Under the pieces are notes generated by a model. It saw only the letters and a list, made by a program, of their open reading frames with translations. It had not been told where the DNA came from and did not search any database. Positions 1 through 8,306 of a DNA stretch of 64,000 nucleotides are shown here, one piece after another. How positions within the stretch are numbered: position 1 is the stretch's first letter; every line of letters starts with the position of its first letter. The stretch is from SZUA-430 sp964547645 (GTDB lineage: Bacteria > Pseudomonadota > Alphaproteobacteria > Micropepsales > Micropepsaceae), in NCBI GenBank assembly GCA_964547645.1, contig CAZJOM010000003.1:1-64000 (forward strand), given 5' to 3'. Position numbers and translations under genes: made by a program.

Positions 1-463
1 TCGCCAGCACATGTTCGACTTCGCTGGTGCCGATGCCGAAGGCGAGCGCGCCGAAGGCGCCGTGGGTCGCGGTGTGGCTGTCGCCGCAGACGATCGTTTG
101 GCCGGGGAGCGTCAGCCCCTGCTCCGGCCCGACGATGTGCACGACCCCTTGGCGGATGTCGTCCATCGCGAAATAGGTGACGCCGAAGTCCTTGGCGTTC
201 TTTTCCAATGTCGCCACTTGCAGCGCCGATTCCGGGTCGGCGATGCCGTGGGAGCGGTCGGTCGTGGGCACGTTGTGGTCGGCGACCGCGAGCGTGAGCT
301 CCGGCCGGCGGACCTTGCGCTTCGCCATGCGCAAGCCTTCGAACGCCTGCGGGCTCGTCACCTCGTGCACGAGATGGCGGTCGATATAGATGACGGCCGC
401 CTCGCCCGGCTCAGCGTGGACGAGGTGGGCGTCCCAGATTTTGTCGTAGAGGGTGGTGGTCAT
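1..463 (-). CDS. leuC: 3-isopropylmalate dehydratase large subunit, 5' part (cut by window edge)
   Basis: This is the first 154 codons of the large subunit of isopropylmalate isomerase. With LeuD it converts 2-isopropylmalate to 3-isopropylmalate in cytosolic leucine synthesis. The N-terminus MTTTLYDKIWDAHLV, the segment RSHGIADPES (residues about 70-79) and the aconitase-type segment CGDSHTATHGAFGALAFGIG from residue 126 are diagnostic of LeuC. The cysteines that bind the [4Fe-4S] cluster lie beyond the edge. The ATG at 463 is the natural family start. It lies 56 bp from a divergent acetyltransferase gene, so the promoter should be in that gap, where I see no convincing -35/-10 pair. Confidence 0.95.
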   Translation of the reverse strand, partial: MTTTLYDKIWDAHLVHAEPGEAAVIYIDRHLVHEVTSPQAFEGLRMAKRKVRRPELTLAVADHNVPTTDRSHGIADPESALQVATLEKNAKDFGVTYFAMDDIRQGVVHIVGPEQGLTLPGQTIVCGDSHTATHGAFGALAFGIGTSEVEHVLA

Positions 464-519
464 GGTGATTTACATAGCGCCTTGCGAAGCGGCGCGAAAC
501 GCGCATCTTTGGCTGTGAA

Positions 520-1086
520 ATGACGCACCCTTTCCACCGTACCGAACGCCTGATCCTGCGCCGCTGGCGCGAGGAGGACTTGGCACCGTTTGCGGCGATG
601 AATGCGGATCCGTTGACGATGCGCTTCATGCCGGGGGTGATGACAGCGGACGAGACGCGCGGGCAGCTGGCGCGGTTCGAGGAGCATCATCGCACCCATG
701 GGTTTGGGGTGTGGGCGGTGGAGGCGCCGGGGGTGGCGCCGCTGGTCGGGTATACGGGTTTGATGCGCGTGCCGTTCGAAGCGCCGTTCACGCCGGCGGT
801 CGAGATCGGGTGGCGGTTCGCACCGGCCAATTGGGGCAATGGCTATGCAACGGAGGCGGCGCGGGCGGCGCTTCGAATCGGGTTTGAAGATTTGAATCTC
901 GACCAAATCGTGTCGTTCACGGTGCCGGCGAACAAGCCGTCATGGTCGGTGATGCAGCGGCTCGGCATGACGCGCGATCCGGGCGAGGATTTCGATCATC
1001 CGCGGCTGCCGGTGGGGCATGCGCTGCGACGGCATATTCTGTACCGGATGATGCGAGCGACCTGGCGTGGTCTCGGCAAGTCGTAG
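520..1086 (+). CDS. GNAT family N-acetyltransferase (RimJ/RimL type)
   Basis: A 188-residue single-domain acetyltransferase. It opens with TERLILRRWREEDLAPF, the typical first strand and helix of the RimJ/RimL-like group. The acetyl-CoA loop is seen as WGNGYATEAARAALRIGF (residues about 107-124). These enzymes move acetyl from acetyl-CoA to an amine on a protein N-terminus, an antibiotic or a small molecule; the substrate here cannot be read from sequence. The gene diverges from leuC. Its TAG stop is directly followed by the stop of the convergent gene (TAG then CTA at 1084-1089), leaving no room for a terminator. No good ribosome binding site is visible, but no other ATG fits the conserved first strand. 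Confidence 0.85.
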   Translation: MTHPFHRTERLILRRWREEDLAPFAAMNADPLTMRFMPGVMTADETRGQLARFEEHHRTHGFGVWAVEAPGVAPLVGYTGLMRVPFEAPFTPAVEIGWRFAPANWGNGYATEAARAALRIGFEDLNLDQIVSFTVPANKPSWSVMQRLGMTRDPGEDFDHPRLPVGHALRRHILYRMMRATWRGLGKS

Positions 1087-1623
1087 CTAAGCACGAGGCG
1101 CGACTTCAGCGCGGACCTCAGCGAGTGCAGCTTGCCATGCAGCATTGGCGTCTATGTCGGGGGCGAGAGGCTGCCCGGCTATGACTTCGCGCTCGAAGAC
1201 TTCCGCTTGGGCCGGCAAGATCACCAGCTTTTGCATGCGCCAAGCCGCGCGCATTGCAGGTACCGCCATGATACGCCGGGCGGCCGCGCGCGTGCGCTCA
1301 ACGGATTCCGCGTCGAGCAGACCTTGCTTGCGCTGCCACAGTTGATCCTCGAGATTGAGGATCGTCATCATGATAACGCTTCGCAGTTGCCAGGTTTCTT
1401 CGCCGGTCAGCGTCTCCGGCGCGCGTGACACCTTTGCCATCAGCGGGGCCAAATCGGATAGGCGCGTATAGAAGGCGATGACCCGTTCGGCGCGCGCCTG
1501 ATGCATGGCTGCGCGCTGCGTCCTGTCGCCCTGACGCAATTGGATGGCGACGAAGAGCAACGAGGCCACGATCGCGACCGCGGCGACGATCTGGCTGACG
1601 AAGTAAGCGTCTTCGAGCGACAT
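1087..1623 (-). CDS. conserved-type hypothetical protein with one N-terminal membrane anchor
   Basis: 178 residues of unknown function. Residues about 8-28 (VSQIVAAVAIVASLLFVAIQ) form one membrane helix. An Arg/Gln-rich, mostly helical cytosolic domain follows (RAERVIAFYTRLSDLAPLM). I know this architecture from unnamed small proteins of alphaproteobacteria but cannot attach a function. It lies 21 bp downstream of the GNAT gene at 1645-2163 and is probably the distal gene of the ffh-rplS transcription unit. Its stop abuts the stop of the convergent acetyltransferase gene. Confidence 0.7.
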   Translation of the reverse strand: MSLEDAYFVSQIVAAVAIVASLLFVAIQLRQGDRTQRAAMHQARAERVIAFYTRLSDLAPLMAKVSRAPETLTGEETWQLRSVIMMTILNLEDQLWQRKQGLLDAESVERTRAAARRIMAVPAMRAAWRMQKLVILPAQAEVFEREVIAGQPLAPDIDANAAWQAALAEVRAEVAPRA

Positions 1624-1644
1624 GCGAGCGGCCCCTTATACGGG

Positions 1645-2163
1645 TTATTTGAGAGCCTTTGTCAGAACGACAAAGTGAAAGTCTTTTCGCTTCGCGCCGG
1701 GCTCGGACTCGAAGGGGAACGGTTTGGTCGATGTGCGCTTGTAGCCGCGGCGTTCGTAGTAGGCGATTAGGTCTTCGCGGACGGAGATGACCGTCATGGT
1801 GACGGTGGGGCAGTGCCAGAGGTCGCGGATGGATTGTTCGGCGTGAGCCAAGATTTTCTTGCCGTGGCCGCCGCCTTGGAGGGTGGGGCTGACGGCGAAC
1901 ATGCCGAAGTAGCCGGTGCCGTTGTCGTTCTTGATCATGGCGCAGCCGATGAGCTTGGCTGCTTCGAACGCCATGATGAAGCGCTTGTTCGGGGCGGCGA
2001 TGTTATCCGCGATCTCGGCAACGCTGGTGCGGTTGCCTTCGATCAGGTGCGCCTCGGTGGTCCAGCCGCGACGGCTTTCTTCGCCGCGGTAGGCGCTTTC
2101 GATCAGGGCGGTAATTGCCGGCGCGTCGGCCGCGCCGGCAAAGCGGAATGTGAGTTCGCTCAC
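1645..2163 (-). CDS. GNAT family N-acetyltransferase, coupled to rplS
   Basis: 172 residues starting with GTG at 2163. The start overlaps the rplS stop in a GTGA tetranucleotide (2160-2163), which implies translational coupling with ribosomal protein L19. The acetyl-CoA binding loop reads LQGGGHGKKIL (residues about 96-106), and YYERRGYKRTSTKPFPF near the C-terminus is the usual last GNAT helix and strand. The first strand, LTFRFAGAADAPAITALIE, also fits the fold. Substrate unknown. Its position at the end of a ribosomal operon could mean a ribosome-related target, but that is inference; it may simply be co-transcribed. Confidence 0.85.
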   Translation of the reverse strand: MSELTFRFAGAADAPAITALIESAYRGEESRRGWTTEAHLIEGNRTSVAEIADNIAAPNKRFIMAFEAAKLIGCAMIKNDNGTGYFGMFAVSPTLQGGGHGKKILAHAEQSIRDLWHCPTVTMTVISVREDLIAYYERRGYKRTSTKPFPFESEPGAKRKDFHFVVLTKALK

Positions 2164-2576
2164 TCGGCGGCGTCGGCCTCGGCAGCGCCTTTGTCTTGAC
2201 GCTCGGTGATGCGCGCCTTCTTACCGGTCAGGCCCTTGAGGTAGTAGAGCTTTGCGCGGCGGACGCGGCCGCGGCGGAGCACTTCGACGCTGTCGACGAG
2301 CGGGCTGAAGACCGGGAAAATACGCTCCACGCCTTCGCCGTACGAGATTTTGCGGACGGTGAAGTTCTCGTTCAGGCCTTGGCCCTGGCGGCCGATGACG
2401 ACGCCTTCGAAAGCCTGAAGGCGTTCGCGGCGCTTCGTCTGCTTCGTCTTTTCGTCGAAGGATTCTTCGACGACCTTGACGTTCACCTTCACGGTGTCGC
2501 CGGGCTGGAACTCGGTCTTCTTCTTTTTCGCGAGAGCCTTCGTTTGTTCGGCTTCGAGAGTTTGCAGGAGGTTCAT
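2160..2576 (-). CDS. rplS: 50S ribosomal protein L19
   Basis: L19 sits at the 30S-50S interface of the ribosome. The 138-residue product has the family core, QPGDTVKVNVKVVEE (residues about 24-38), RLQAFEGVVIGRQGQGLNE (19 residues, about 52-70) and RRGRVRRAKLYYLKGLTGKK. The C-terminal tail (RQDKGAAEADAAE) is longer and more acidic than in E. coli (about 115 residues), common in alphaproteobacteria. It is the fifth gene of ffh-rpsP-rimM-trmD-rplS. The start ATG at 2576 lies 19 bp after trmD, and the stop overlaps the next acetyltransferase gene by four bases. Confidence 0.97.
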   Translation of the reverse strand: MNLLQTLEAEQTKALAKKKKTEFQPGDTVKVNVKVVEESFDEKTKQTKRRERLQAFEGVVIGRQGQGLNENFTVRKISYGEGVERIFPVFSPLVDSVEVLRRGRVRRAKLYYLKGLTGKKARITERQDKGAAEADAAE

Positions 2577-2595
2577 AGGTCTGGTCCTTTCTGTC

Positions 2596-3303
2596 TCAAT
2601 GTTTCGTTGCTGCCGTCCGCGCCATGTGGGCTTGCCACAAGTCGGGGCGGCGGGTTTTCGTGAGTTCGAGCGACTGCGCGTGGCGCCACTCGCGAACTTT
2701 TTGGTGGTGGCCGGAGGTCAGCACCGCGGGGATATCGCGGCCTTCCCAGGTTTGCGGCCGGGTGTAATGCGGGTATTCGAGCAGGCCTTGCTCGAAGCTT
2801 TCTTCGTCGAGCGAGGCGTCGGCACCGATGACGCCGGGGAGCAAGCGAACGACTGCGTCGATCAACGTCATCGCCGCAAGTTCGCCGCCCGAGAGCACGT
2901 AATCGCCGATCGAGATTTCCTCGAGGGCGCGGGCCTCGATGACGCGCTGATCCACGCCTTCAAAGCGGCCGCAGATCAGGATCGCGCCGGGACCCTTGGC
3001 CAGTTCGTGCGCGCGGGCTTGGCTGAGCGGCTTGCCGCGCGGCGAGAGCAAGATCAGCGGACGATCGTCGCGCGCTACCGTGTCGATCGCAGCTGCCAGG
3101 ATGTCGGCGCGCATTACCATGCCCGGGCCACCGCCCGCCGGCGTATCGTCAACCGAGCCGTAACGCGTGGTCGCGAACTTGCGGATGTCGACCGTCTGCA
3201 GCGACCACCGGTTCTCGGCGAGCGCCTTGCCGCAGAGCGAGAAGCCGAGCGGGCCCGGGAACATGTCGGGCTGGATGGTGAGAATGGTGGCGGACCAGCT
3301 CAT
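2596..3303 (-). CDS. trmD: tRNA (guanine37-N1)-methyltransferase
   Basis: TrmD methylates G37 next to the anticodon, which prevents +1 frameshifting. The 235-residue product has the SPOUT-knot motifs: LLSPRGKPLSQARAHELAKG (residues about 84-103), LICGRFEGVDQRVIE (about 109-123, SAM and tRNA binding) and ISIGDYVLSGGELAAMTLID (about 130-149). The last contains the trefoil knot. The C-terminal helical part ends in a short tail (WQAHMARTAATKH). The ATG at 3303 overlaps the rimM stop in an ATGA sequence, so the two genes are translationally coupled. Confidence 0.97.
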   Translation of the reverse strand: MSWSATILTIQPDMFPGPLGFSLCGKALAENRWSLQTVDIRKFATTRYGSVDDTPAGGGPGMVMRADILAAAIDTVARDDRPLILLSPRGKPLSQARAHELAKGPGAILICGRFEGVDQRVIEARALEEISIGDYVLSGGELAAMTLIDAVVRLLPGVIGADASLDEESFEQGLLEYPHYTRPQTWEGRDIPAVLTSGHHQKVREWRHAQSLELTKTRRPDLWQAHMARTAATKH

Positions 3304-3863
3304 CGTGTGCCCGCCTTCTTCTCGACGGGGGCCCGTTCGACCGTGTCGTCGGCGGTCAGCACGGCGAAACCTGTCTCGGAGAGCACGATGCGTCCGCCTT
3401 CAATATCGATCGTCGGCACCATGCTGGCTGCGAAAGGTACGAAGGCCGTGCCGCCATTGCCGGCGCGCTTGATCTCCAGCAACTCGCCGGCGCCGAAGTT
3501 CTGGAAGCCCAACGCTTCGCCGACTTGGTCGCCGCCTTCGTCGAAAACGCCGAGGCCGACCAGGTCAGCTTCGTAGAATTCGCCGTCATCGGTCTCCGGC
3601 ATCTCGTCGCGATCGATGTTCAACTCGATGCCCTTCAGGCTTTCGGCGAGCGTGCGGTCGGTAACGCCTTTGATGGCGGCAATCACGATGTCGCCCTGCA
3701 TCCGCGCGTTCGTCAGCGTGAAGCGACGCCCATCGGGGGTCAGCACCGGTCCATAGGACGCGACGTCAAGCGGGTCCGTGGTGAAGCTTTTGATCTTCAC
3801 CTCGCCCTTCAATCCGTGCGGGCCGAGAATGCGGCCCAGGAGGATTTGCTTGTCGTTTGTCAT
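3300..3863 (-). CDS. rimM: 16S rRNA processing protein RimM
   Basis: RimM helps mature the 30S head and binds ribosomal protein S19. The 187-residue product has the N-terminal RimM domain beginning ILLGRILGPHGLKGEVKIKS (20 residues, from about 7) and a C-terminal PRC-barrel with FYEADLVGLGVFDEGGDQVG and FVPFAASMVPTIDIEGGRIV. It lies between rpsP and trmD, the usual order. A 7-bp GC-rich hairpin (3891-3907) fills much of the 53-bp gap between rpsP and the rimM start and may lower downstream expression. I saw no frameshift or missing motif. Confidence 0.96.
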   Translation of the reverse strand: MTNDKQILLGRILGPHGLKGEVKIKSFTTDPLDVASYGPVLTPDGRRFTLTNARMQGDIVIAAIKGVTDRTLAESLKGIELNIDRDEMPETDDGEFYEADLVGLGVFDEGGDQVGEALGFQNFGAGELLEIKRAGNGGTAFVPFAASMVPTIDIEGGRIVLSETGFAVLTADDTVERAPVEKKAGTR

Positions 3864-3888
3864 GGTCGGTGCTGCTGCGGTGTCTCAA

Positions 3889-3911
3889 GAGCGGGCGGGA
3901 CGCCCGCGCTC
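3889..3911. repeat. GC-rich palindromic repeat between rpsP and rimM
   Basis: GCGGGCG at 3891-3897 pairs perfectly with CGCCCGC at 3901-3907 across a GGA loop. Flanking GAG/CTC extends the symmetry with a two-base bulge. The hairpin lies in the transcribed spacer between rpsP and rimM. It has no T-run, so it is not a rho-independent terminator. It looks like a REP-type dispersed repeat; a role in setting the rpsP:rimM mRNA ratio is inference. Confidence 0.6.
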
Positions 3912-3916
3912 CCAGA

Positions 3917-4264
3917 CTAAGCCGCGGCTTCTTCGCCCTTCTTCTCGGCGGCCAAACGTTCCTGCGCCTTCTTGCGGGGCGCGGACTTGTTCGGGTCGTT
4001 GAACTTCGTCTTCTTCGCCGCAAGGCCGACTTCGGCGAGGAAGCGTTCGACGCGGTCCGACGGCTGCGCGCCTTGGCCGAGCCAGTACTTCGCGCGGTCG
4101 AGGTCGAGCTTCACGCGGTCGGCGTTGTCCTTCGTGAGCAGCGGGTTGTAGTGGCCGATGCGCTCGATGAAGCGGCCGTCACGAGGGCTGCGCGCGTCGG
4201 CGATGACGATCTTGTAGAACGGGCGCTTCTTCGTGCCGCCGCGGGACATTCTGATTTTCAGCAT
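3917..4264 (-). CDS. rpsP: 30S ribosomal protein S16
   Basis: S16 is an assembly protein of the 30S 5' domain. The start, MLKIRMSRGGTKKRPFYKIV, is nearly invariant in the family, and SPRDGRFIERIGHYNPLL (residues about 27-44) is the second hallmark. At 115 residues it is about 33 longer than the E. coli protein because of a Lys/Ala/Glu-rich C-terminal tail (KKAQERLAAEKKGEEAAA), as in many alphaproteobacteria. It is second in the operon, 31 bp after ffh. Confidence 0.97.
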   Translation of the reverse strand: MLKIRMSRGGTKKRPFYKIVIADARSPRDGRFIERIGHYNPLLTKDNADRVKLDLDRAKYWLGQGAQPSDRVERFLAEVGLAAKKTKFNDPNKSAPRKKAQERLAAEKKGEEAAA

Positions 4265-4295
4265 TCGATCTTCCTTCCTTGAAATCCAAAACTCA

Positions 4296-5747
4296 TCAAC
4301 GCTTTCCGCCGAAGCCCGGCGGTAATTTCATACCTGGCGGCAATTGCATGCCGGCGCCGCCCATGCCGCCGCCGCCCAGACCCGGCAGGCCACCGCCTGG
4401 CGGCATCTGCGGGGCGCGGCCGCCGAACAGCGCGCTCATCAAGCCTTTGCCTTTGCCCATCTTCTTCATCACGTCCGCCATCTGGCGGTGCATCTTCATC
4501 AGCTTGTTGACCTCGGAGACGTCGACGCCGGAGCCTTTGGCGATGCGCTTCCGGCGCGAGCCGTTCAGCACGTCGGGCTTGGCGCGCTCTTCCTTGGTCA
4601 TCGAGAGGATGATCGCCTCTTGGCGCTTCAGCATGGAGTCGTCCATGCCGGCGGCGGCGAGTTGGTCTTTCGCTTTCGCGACTCCCGGGAGCATGCCGAG
4701 GATGCCTTGCATGCCGCCCATACGGCGCATTTGGCGCAGCTGTTCGGCGAGATCGTCCAGGTCGAACTGACCCTTCTGCATCTTGCGCGCCATCGCCTCG
4801 GCCTTTTCGGCGTCGACGGTTTCGGCCGCCTTTTCGACCAGGCTGACGACGTCGCCTTGGCCCAAGATGCGGCCGGCGATGCGGCGGGGATGGAAATCTT
4901 CGAGCGCGTCGATTTTTTCGCCGGTGCCGAGCAACTTGATCGGGGCGCCGGTGATCGCACGCATGGAGAGCGCGGCGCCGCCGCGGCCATCGCCATCGAT
5001 GCGGGTGAGCACGATGCCGGAGATGCCGATGCGTTCTTTGAACGTGCGGGCAACGTTGATCGCGTCTTGGCCGGAGAGGCTGTCAGCGACGAGCAGGGTT
5101 TCGGCTGGCGAAGAGAGATCGCGGATCTGAGCGATCTCGGCCATCAGCGCTTCATCAATGTGCAGACGGCCCGCGGTGTCGAGCATCAGCACGTCGTAGC
5201 CGGAGAGCTTTGCGGCCTGCAGCGCGCGGCGCGCGATGTCGGCTGGCGATTGGCCGGCGATGATCGGAAGCGTGGCGACGCCGGTCTGTTCGCCGAGGAC
5301 CTTCAACTGCTCTTGCGCGGCGGGCCTGCGCGTATCGAGCGAGGCCATCAGCACTTTTTTCTTGTCGCGGTTCGTGAGGCGGAGCGCGATCTTGGCGGTC
5401 GAGGTGGTTTTACCCGAACCTTGCAAACCCACCATCATCACGACCGCGGGCGGCACGACTTCGAGCGAGAGGCCTTGCGCTTCTTCGCCCAGCGTTTCGA
5501 CCAGGATGTCGTGAACGATCTTGACGATCTGCTGACCGGGCGTGACCGAGCGCAGCACGTCGGCGCCGATCGCCTTCTCGCGCACTTTGGCGAGGAAGTC
5601 TTTTATCACCGGCAGCGAGACGTCGGCTTCGATGAGCGCCAGACGCACTTCGCGCAGCGCGACGTCGACATCGGCCTCGGTCAGCGCACCGCGCCCCCGA
5701 AGGCCGTCGAACACCGACGACAAGCGATTGGTCAGAGCTTCAAACAT
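4296..5747 (-). CDS. ffh: signal recognition particle protein Ffh (SRP54)
   Basis: Ffh binds 4.5S RNA and signal sequences of nascent membrane proteins and docks on FtsY, also encoded here (10415-11356). The 483 residues contain an N domain (MFEALTNRLSSVFDGLRGRG), the GTPase P-loop GLQGSGKTTSTAKIALRL (residues about 108-125), DTRRPAAQEQL, DTAGRLHIDEALM and TRIDGDGRGGAALS, then a Met-rich M domain (MARKMQKGQFDLDDLAEQLR). It ends in a Gly/Met/Pro-rich flexible tail. First gene of the operon; no clear -35/-10 pair upstream. Confidence 0.97.
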   Translation of the reverse strand: MFEALTNRLSSVFDGLRGRGALTEADVDVALREVRLALIEADVSLPVIKDFLAKVREKAIGADVLRSVTPGQQIVKIVHDILVETLGEEAQGLSLEVVPPAVVMMVGLQGSGKTTSTAKIALRLTNRDKKKVLMASLDTRRPAAQEQLKVLGEQTGVATLPIIAGQSPADIARRALQAAKLSGYDVLMLDTAGRLHIDEALMAEIAQIRDLSSPAETLLVADSLSGQDAINVARTFKERIGISGIVLTRIDGDGRGGAALSMRAITGAPIKLLGTGEKIDALEDFHPRRIAGRILGQGDVVSLVEKAAETVDAEKAEAMARKMQKGQFDLDDLAEQLRQMRRMGGMQGILGMLPGVAKAKDQLAAAGMDDSMLKRQEAIILSMTKEERAKPDVLNGSRRKRIAKGSGVDVSEVNKLMKMHRQMADVMKKMGKGKGLMSALFGGRAPQMPPGGGLPGLGGGGMGGAGMQLPPGMKLPPGFGGKR

Positions 5748-6084
5748 TCACGTCCCTTACGCGCAGTCGCGTTCAGCCAAATGCCTATCGCGCCCGCGGG
5801 CGCAACGCGCTGGCGGACGTTGACCAAGGGGAGCGGCCCCAAGGCGGATCGGCATTCAGTCGACCCTGGAAAAGAGGGCGGAAACTAGGGATTTGCACAG
5901 GGAGAGTCAATGCAAGCGGATGCGTCCTTCTGTTTCACGCCAAGACGCCAAGACACTAAGAAATCCGCCGAAACGGAAGCGCCGCCCTCAACATCTAAGA
6001 AACCACCCGGAGGCGCGGATAAGCGGAGCACGGCGGCCGGATAGGACCGACTCCGCCACTCCGCGCCTCCGCGTGCCCCATTTG
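5748..6084. other. intergenic region between ffh and the prolyl oligopeptidase gene
   Basis: 337 bp without a credible gene. The ffh-proximal half (5748-5930) should hold the operon promoter, but I found no clear pair. The distal half (5934-6077) holds the repeat described separately, which ends just before the stop of the minus-strand oligopeptidase gene. No RNA gene or rho-independent terminator with a T-run was seen. Confidence 0.5.
5934..6077. repeat. intergenic repeat with 8-bp periodic ends
   Basis: The left end (5934-5961) is built from CACGCCAAG, ACGCCAAG and ACACTAAG in tandem. The right end, read on the opposite strand (about 6077-6051), gives CACGCGGAG, GCGCGGAG and TGGCGGAG. Both follow CACGCnnAGnCGCnnAG, so the ends are diverged inverted repeats built on an 8-bp period. 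The 17773-17930 element ends in the same kind of motif. It contains no open reading frame and is probably a non-autonomous dispersed repeat; boundaries are approximate. Confidence 0.45.
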
Positions 6085-8181
6085 TTACTCCATCAACTGC
6101 TCGCGAAAATACGTGTAGGTCAGCGCTAGTTGTTCGGCGCGTTGGCGGGTGGTGGTGGCGGCGTCTTGGGGGGCGTCGGGGGTTTCGAAGTAGAGATAGG
6201 GTTGGCCGAGGGCGTGCATCTTTGCCGCCATCTTACGGGCGTGGCCGGGGTGGACGCGTTCGTCCTTCGTCGAGGTCATGAAGAAGACACGCGGGTACTT
6301 CACGCCGGCGCGCAGGTTTTGATAGGGCGACCATTGCGAGATGACGGCACGCATGCGCGGGTCGGCCGGGTCGCCGTACTCCGCAATCCAGCTGGCACCG
6401 GCCGAGAGGCGCGTGTAGCGCAGCATGTCGGTGAGCGGCACTTGCGCGGAGACGGCGTTGAAGAGATCGGGGTTCTCAACGAATGCGCCTGCCGCGAGCA
6501 GACCGCCTTGCGAGGCACCCATCACGCCAAGGCGGCGTTGCGAGGTGATACCGCGGGCGATCATATCGCGCGCCACGGCGGCCAAGTCTTCGAAGTTGCG
6601 CTGCCGGCGTTCGCCGACCGCGGCCTCATGCCAGCGCGGGCCGAACTCGCCGCCGCCGCGCACGTTGGCGACCGCATAGGCGCCGCCCTTCTCCAGCCAG
6701 AGCTTGCCAGCGACCGACCAGTACCAAGGCGTCGTCGAGACTTGGAAGCCGCCATAGGCGTAAAGCACGGTCGGCGTTTGGCCGTCGTTTTCGGTGTCTT
6801 CCTTACGAACAAGGAAGTAGGGAATCTTCGTGCCGTCGGCGGAGACGGCCTCGTATTGCTTGACGATCAGGCCGTAGGTGTCGAAGCGGTCGGGGAGTTC
6901 TTTGACGATCTCGGGCTCGCCACCTTTCGCCAAGCGATAGACGCGGTCGGGGATCAGAAAGCTTGAGTATTTGATCAGCACGTCGCTGTCGAAGCTGCTG
7001 GCGGCGGCGATGTCGACACTGCCGTTATCGGGCAACGCCACGCGCCGCCACATCCAGCGAGTGCCGTCGAACGTCACTTCGTGCAGGCGGCCCTTCACGT
7101 TTTCGAGCACAGCGACGAGAACCGCATCGCGGCTTGCGGCGACAGAGGCGATTGCCGAGGTCCGGTCCGGCGTAAAGAGCGATTGCACGGATAGTGCGAC
7201 GCCGCCGTCGGTCACATAGCTTTCAAGCGAGAACGCGACGAGCGAGCCTTGCGGATAGGTGCGGCCCGAGGTCTGCCAATCGCGCATCAGCTGCAGCAGC
7301 ACTTGGCCGCGATGCACCCCTTTGAACTGCGCGAAGGACGGGATCGGGAGTTTGATCGTGCGCCAGGATTGATCGACGTAGAAGACGTCGTTGTTGAACG
7401 TGTTGAAGCCACGGACGACGAAACGTTCCACGCGCCGATCGGGTGCGGCGTACACAACAGGCGTCACGCTGACATCGCTGCCGTCGCCTTCGTAGACCGT
7501 GCGCGCCTCGCGCAGCGACTGACCGCGCGTCCAGACTTTCACCTTGCGCGGGTAGCCCGCTCGCGTCAGCGAGCCTTGGCCCCAATTGGTCGCGATTAGC
7601 ACGGTGTTGTAATCCACCCAGCGAATTTCGGTCTTGGCTTCCGGAACATCGAAGCCGCCGACCACAAACGATTTCGATGGGAGGTCGAATTCGCGTACAA
7701 CGATCGCGTCGCCGCCGCTGCGCGAGAGGCGCACCAGGCAGCGGGTGAACTCGGGCGGCAAACACTCTGCGCCCTTCCAGACCCAGCTTTCGTTTTGAAC
7801 GGCGCTGAGAACGTCGAGATCGAGGAGCAATGTCCAGTCGGGGCTGGAGTCGCGAAAGCGCTTCAGTTTCGCGCGCCGCCAGACGCCACGCGGATGCGCA
7901 TCGTCCTGCCAAAAATTGTAGATCTGACCACCGGCGAGCGTGCCGTAGGGAATGCGATCGCGGGCACCGATGATGGCGGCGGCTTCGGCAAACGTTTCGT
8001 TGTAGTCGGCGTCTTTGGTTAGCGTCTTGAGCGTGTAGGTGTTTTCGCCGCGGACCCATTCGAGGGCGCGGGGGCTTCTGATTTCCTCGAGCCAGGCGAA
8101 GGGATCGTCGGTACTAGCGAGTGCAGCGAGCGCCGTCAGAAGCGAGAGAAATGCCCCCACTGATGCGGCTAACCAACGCAT
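6085..8181 (-). CDS. prolyl oligopeptidase family serine peptidase, exported
   Basis: A 698-residue S9A peptidase that cleaves short peptides after proline or related residues. The ATG at 8181 is chosen because AAGGTG precedes it by 8 bases and the product then opens with a signal peptide (MRWLAASVGAFLSLLTALAA, cut near ALA-STDDPF). Longer in-frame starts lack both. DDPFAWLEEIRSPRALEWV begins the propeller. The catalytic domain has YAYGGFQVS, the oxyanion segment NVRGGGEFGPRWHEAA, the nucleophile in GASQGGLLAAG (Ser about 556), and Asp/His in TSTKDERVHPGHARKM (about 638-650). It diverges from dapF and is probably periplasmic. Confidence 0.92.
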   Translation of the reverse strand: MRWLAASVGAFLSLLTALAALASTDDPFAWLEEIRSPRALEWVRGENTYTLKTLTKDADYNETFAEAAAIIGARDRIPYGTLAGGQIYNFWQDDAHPRGVWRRAKLKRFRDSSPDWTLLLDLDVLSAVQNESWVWKGAECLPPEFTRCLVRLSRSGGDAIVVREFDLPSKSFVVGGFDVPEAKTEIRWVDYNTVLIATNWGQGSLTRAGYPRKVKVWTRGQSLREARTVYEGDGSDVSVTPVVYAAPDRRVERFVVRGFNTFNNDVFYVDQSWRTIKLPIPSFAQFKGVHRGQVLLQLMRDWQTSGRTYPQGSLVAFSLESYVTDGGVALSVQSLFTPDRTSAIASVAASRDAVLVAVLENVKGRLHEVTFDGTRWMWRRVALPDNGSVDIAAASSFDSDVLIKYSSFLIPDRVYRLAKGGEPEIVKELPDRFDTYGLIVKQYEAVSADGTKIPYFLVRKEDTENDGQTPTVLYAYGGFQVSTTPWYWSVAGKLWLEKGGAYAVANVRGGGEFGPRWHEAAVGERRQRNFEDLAAVARDMIARGITSQRRLGVMGASQGGLLAAGAFVENPDLFNAVSAQVPLTDMLRYTRLSAGASWIAEYGDPADPRMRAVISQWSPYQNLRAGVKYPRVFFMTSTKDERVHPGHARKMAAKMHALGQPYLYFETPDAPQDAATTTRQRAEQLALTYTYFREQLME

Positions 8182-8306
8182 TTTGATCACCTTGAACCTG
8201 CCCATAGCGCGGCGAGCCCCAAGCCCGCGCGCGTTTCCGATAACACGCGGGTTGGCGATGTAAACGTGAACGAAGGACGGACTGGCAAAGAGGTTGTGCG
8301 AAAGCC

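Noticed and set aside
4344..5888. 514-codon plus-strand frame opposite ffh
   Set aside because: Antisense shadow of a confidently identified gene, with low-complexity His/Ala/Gly-rich product and no motif.
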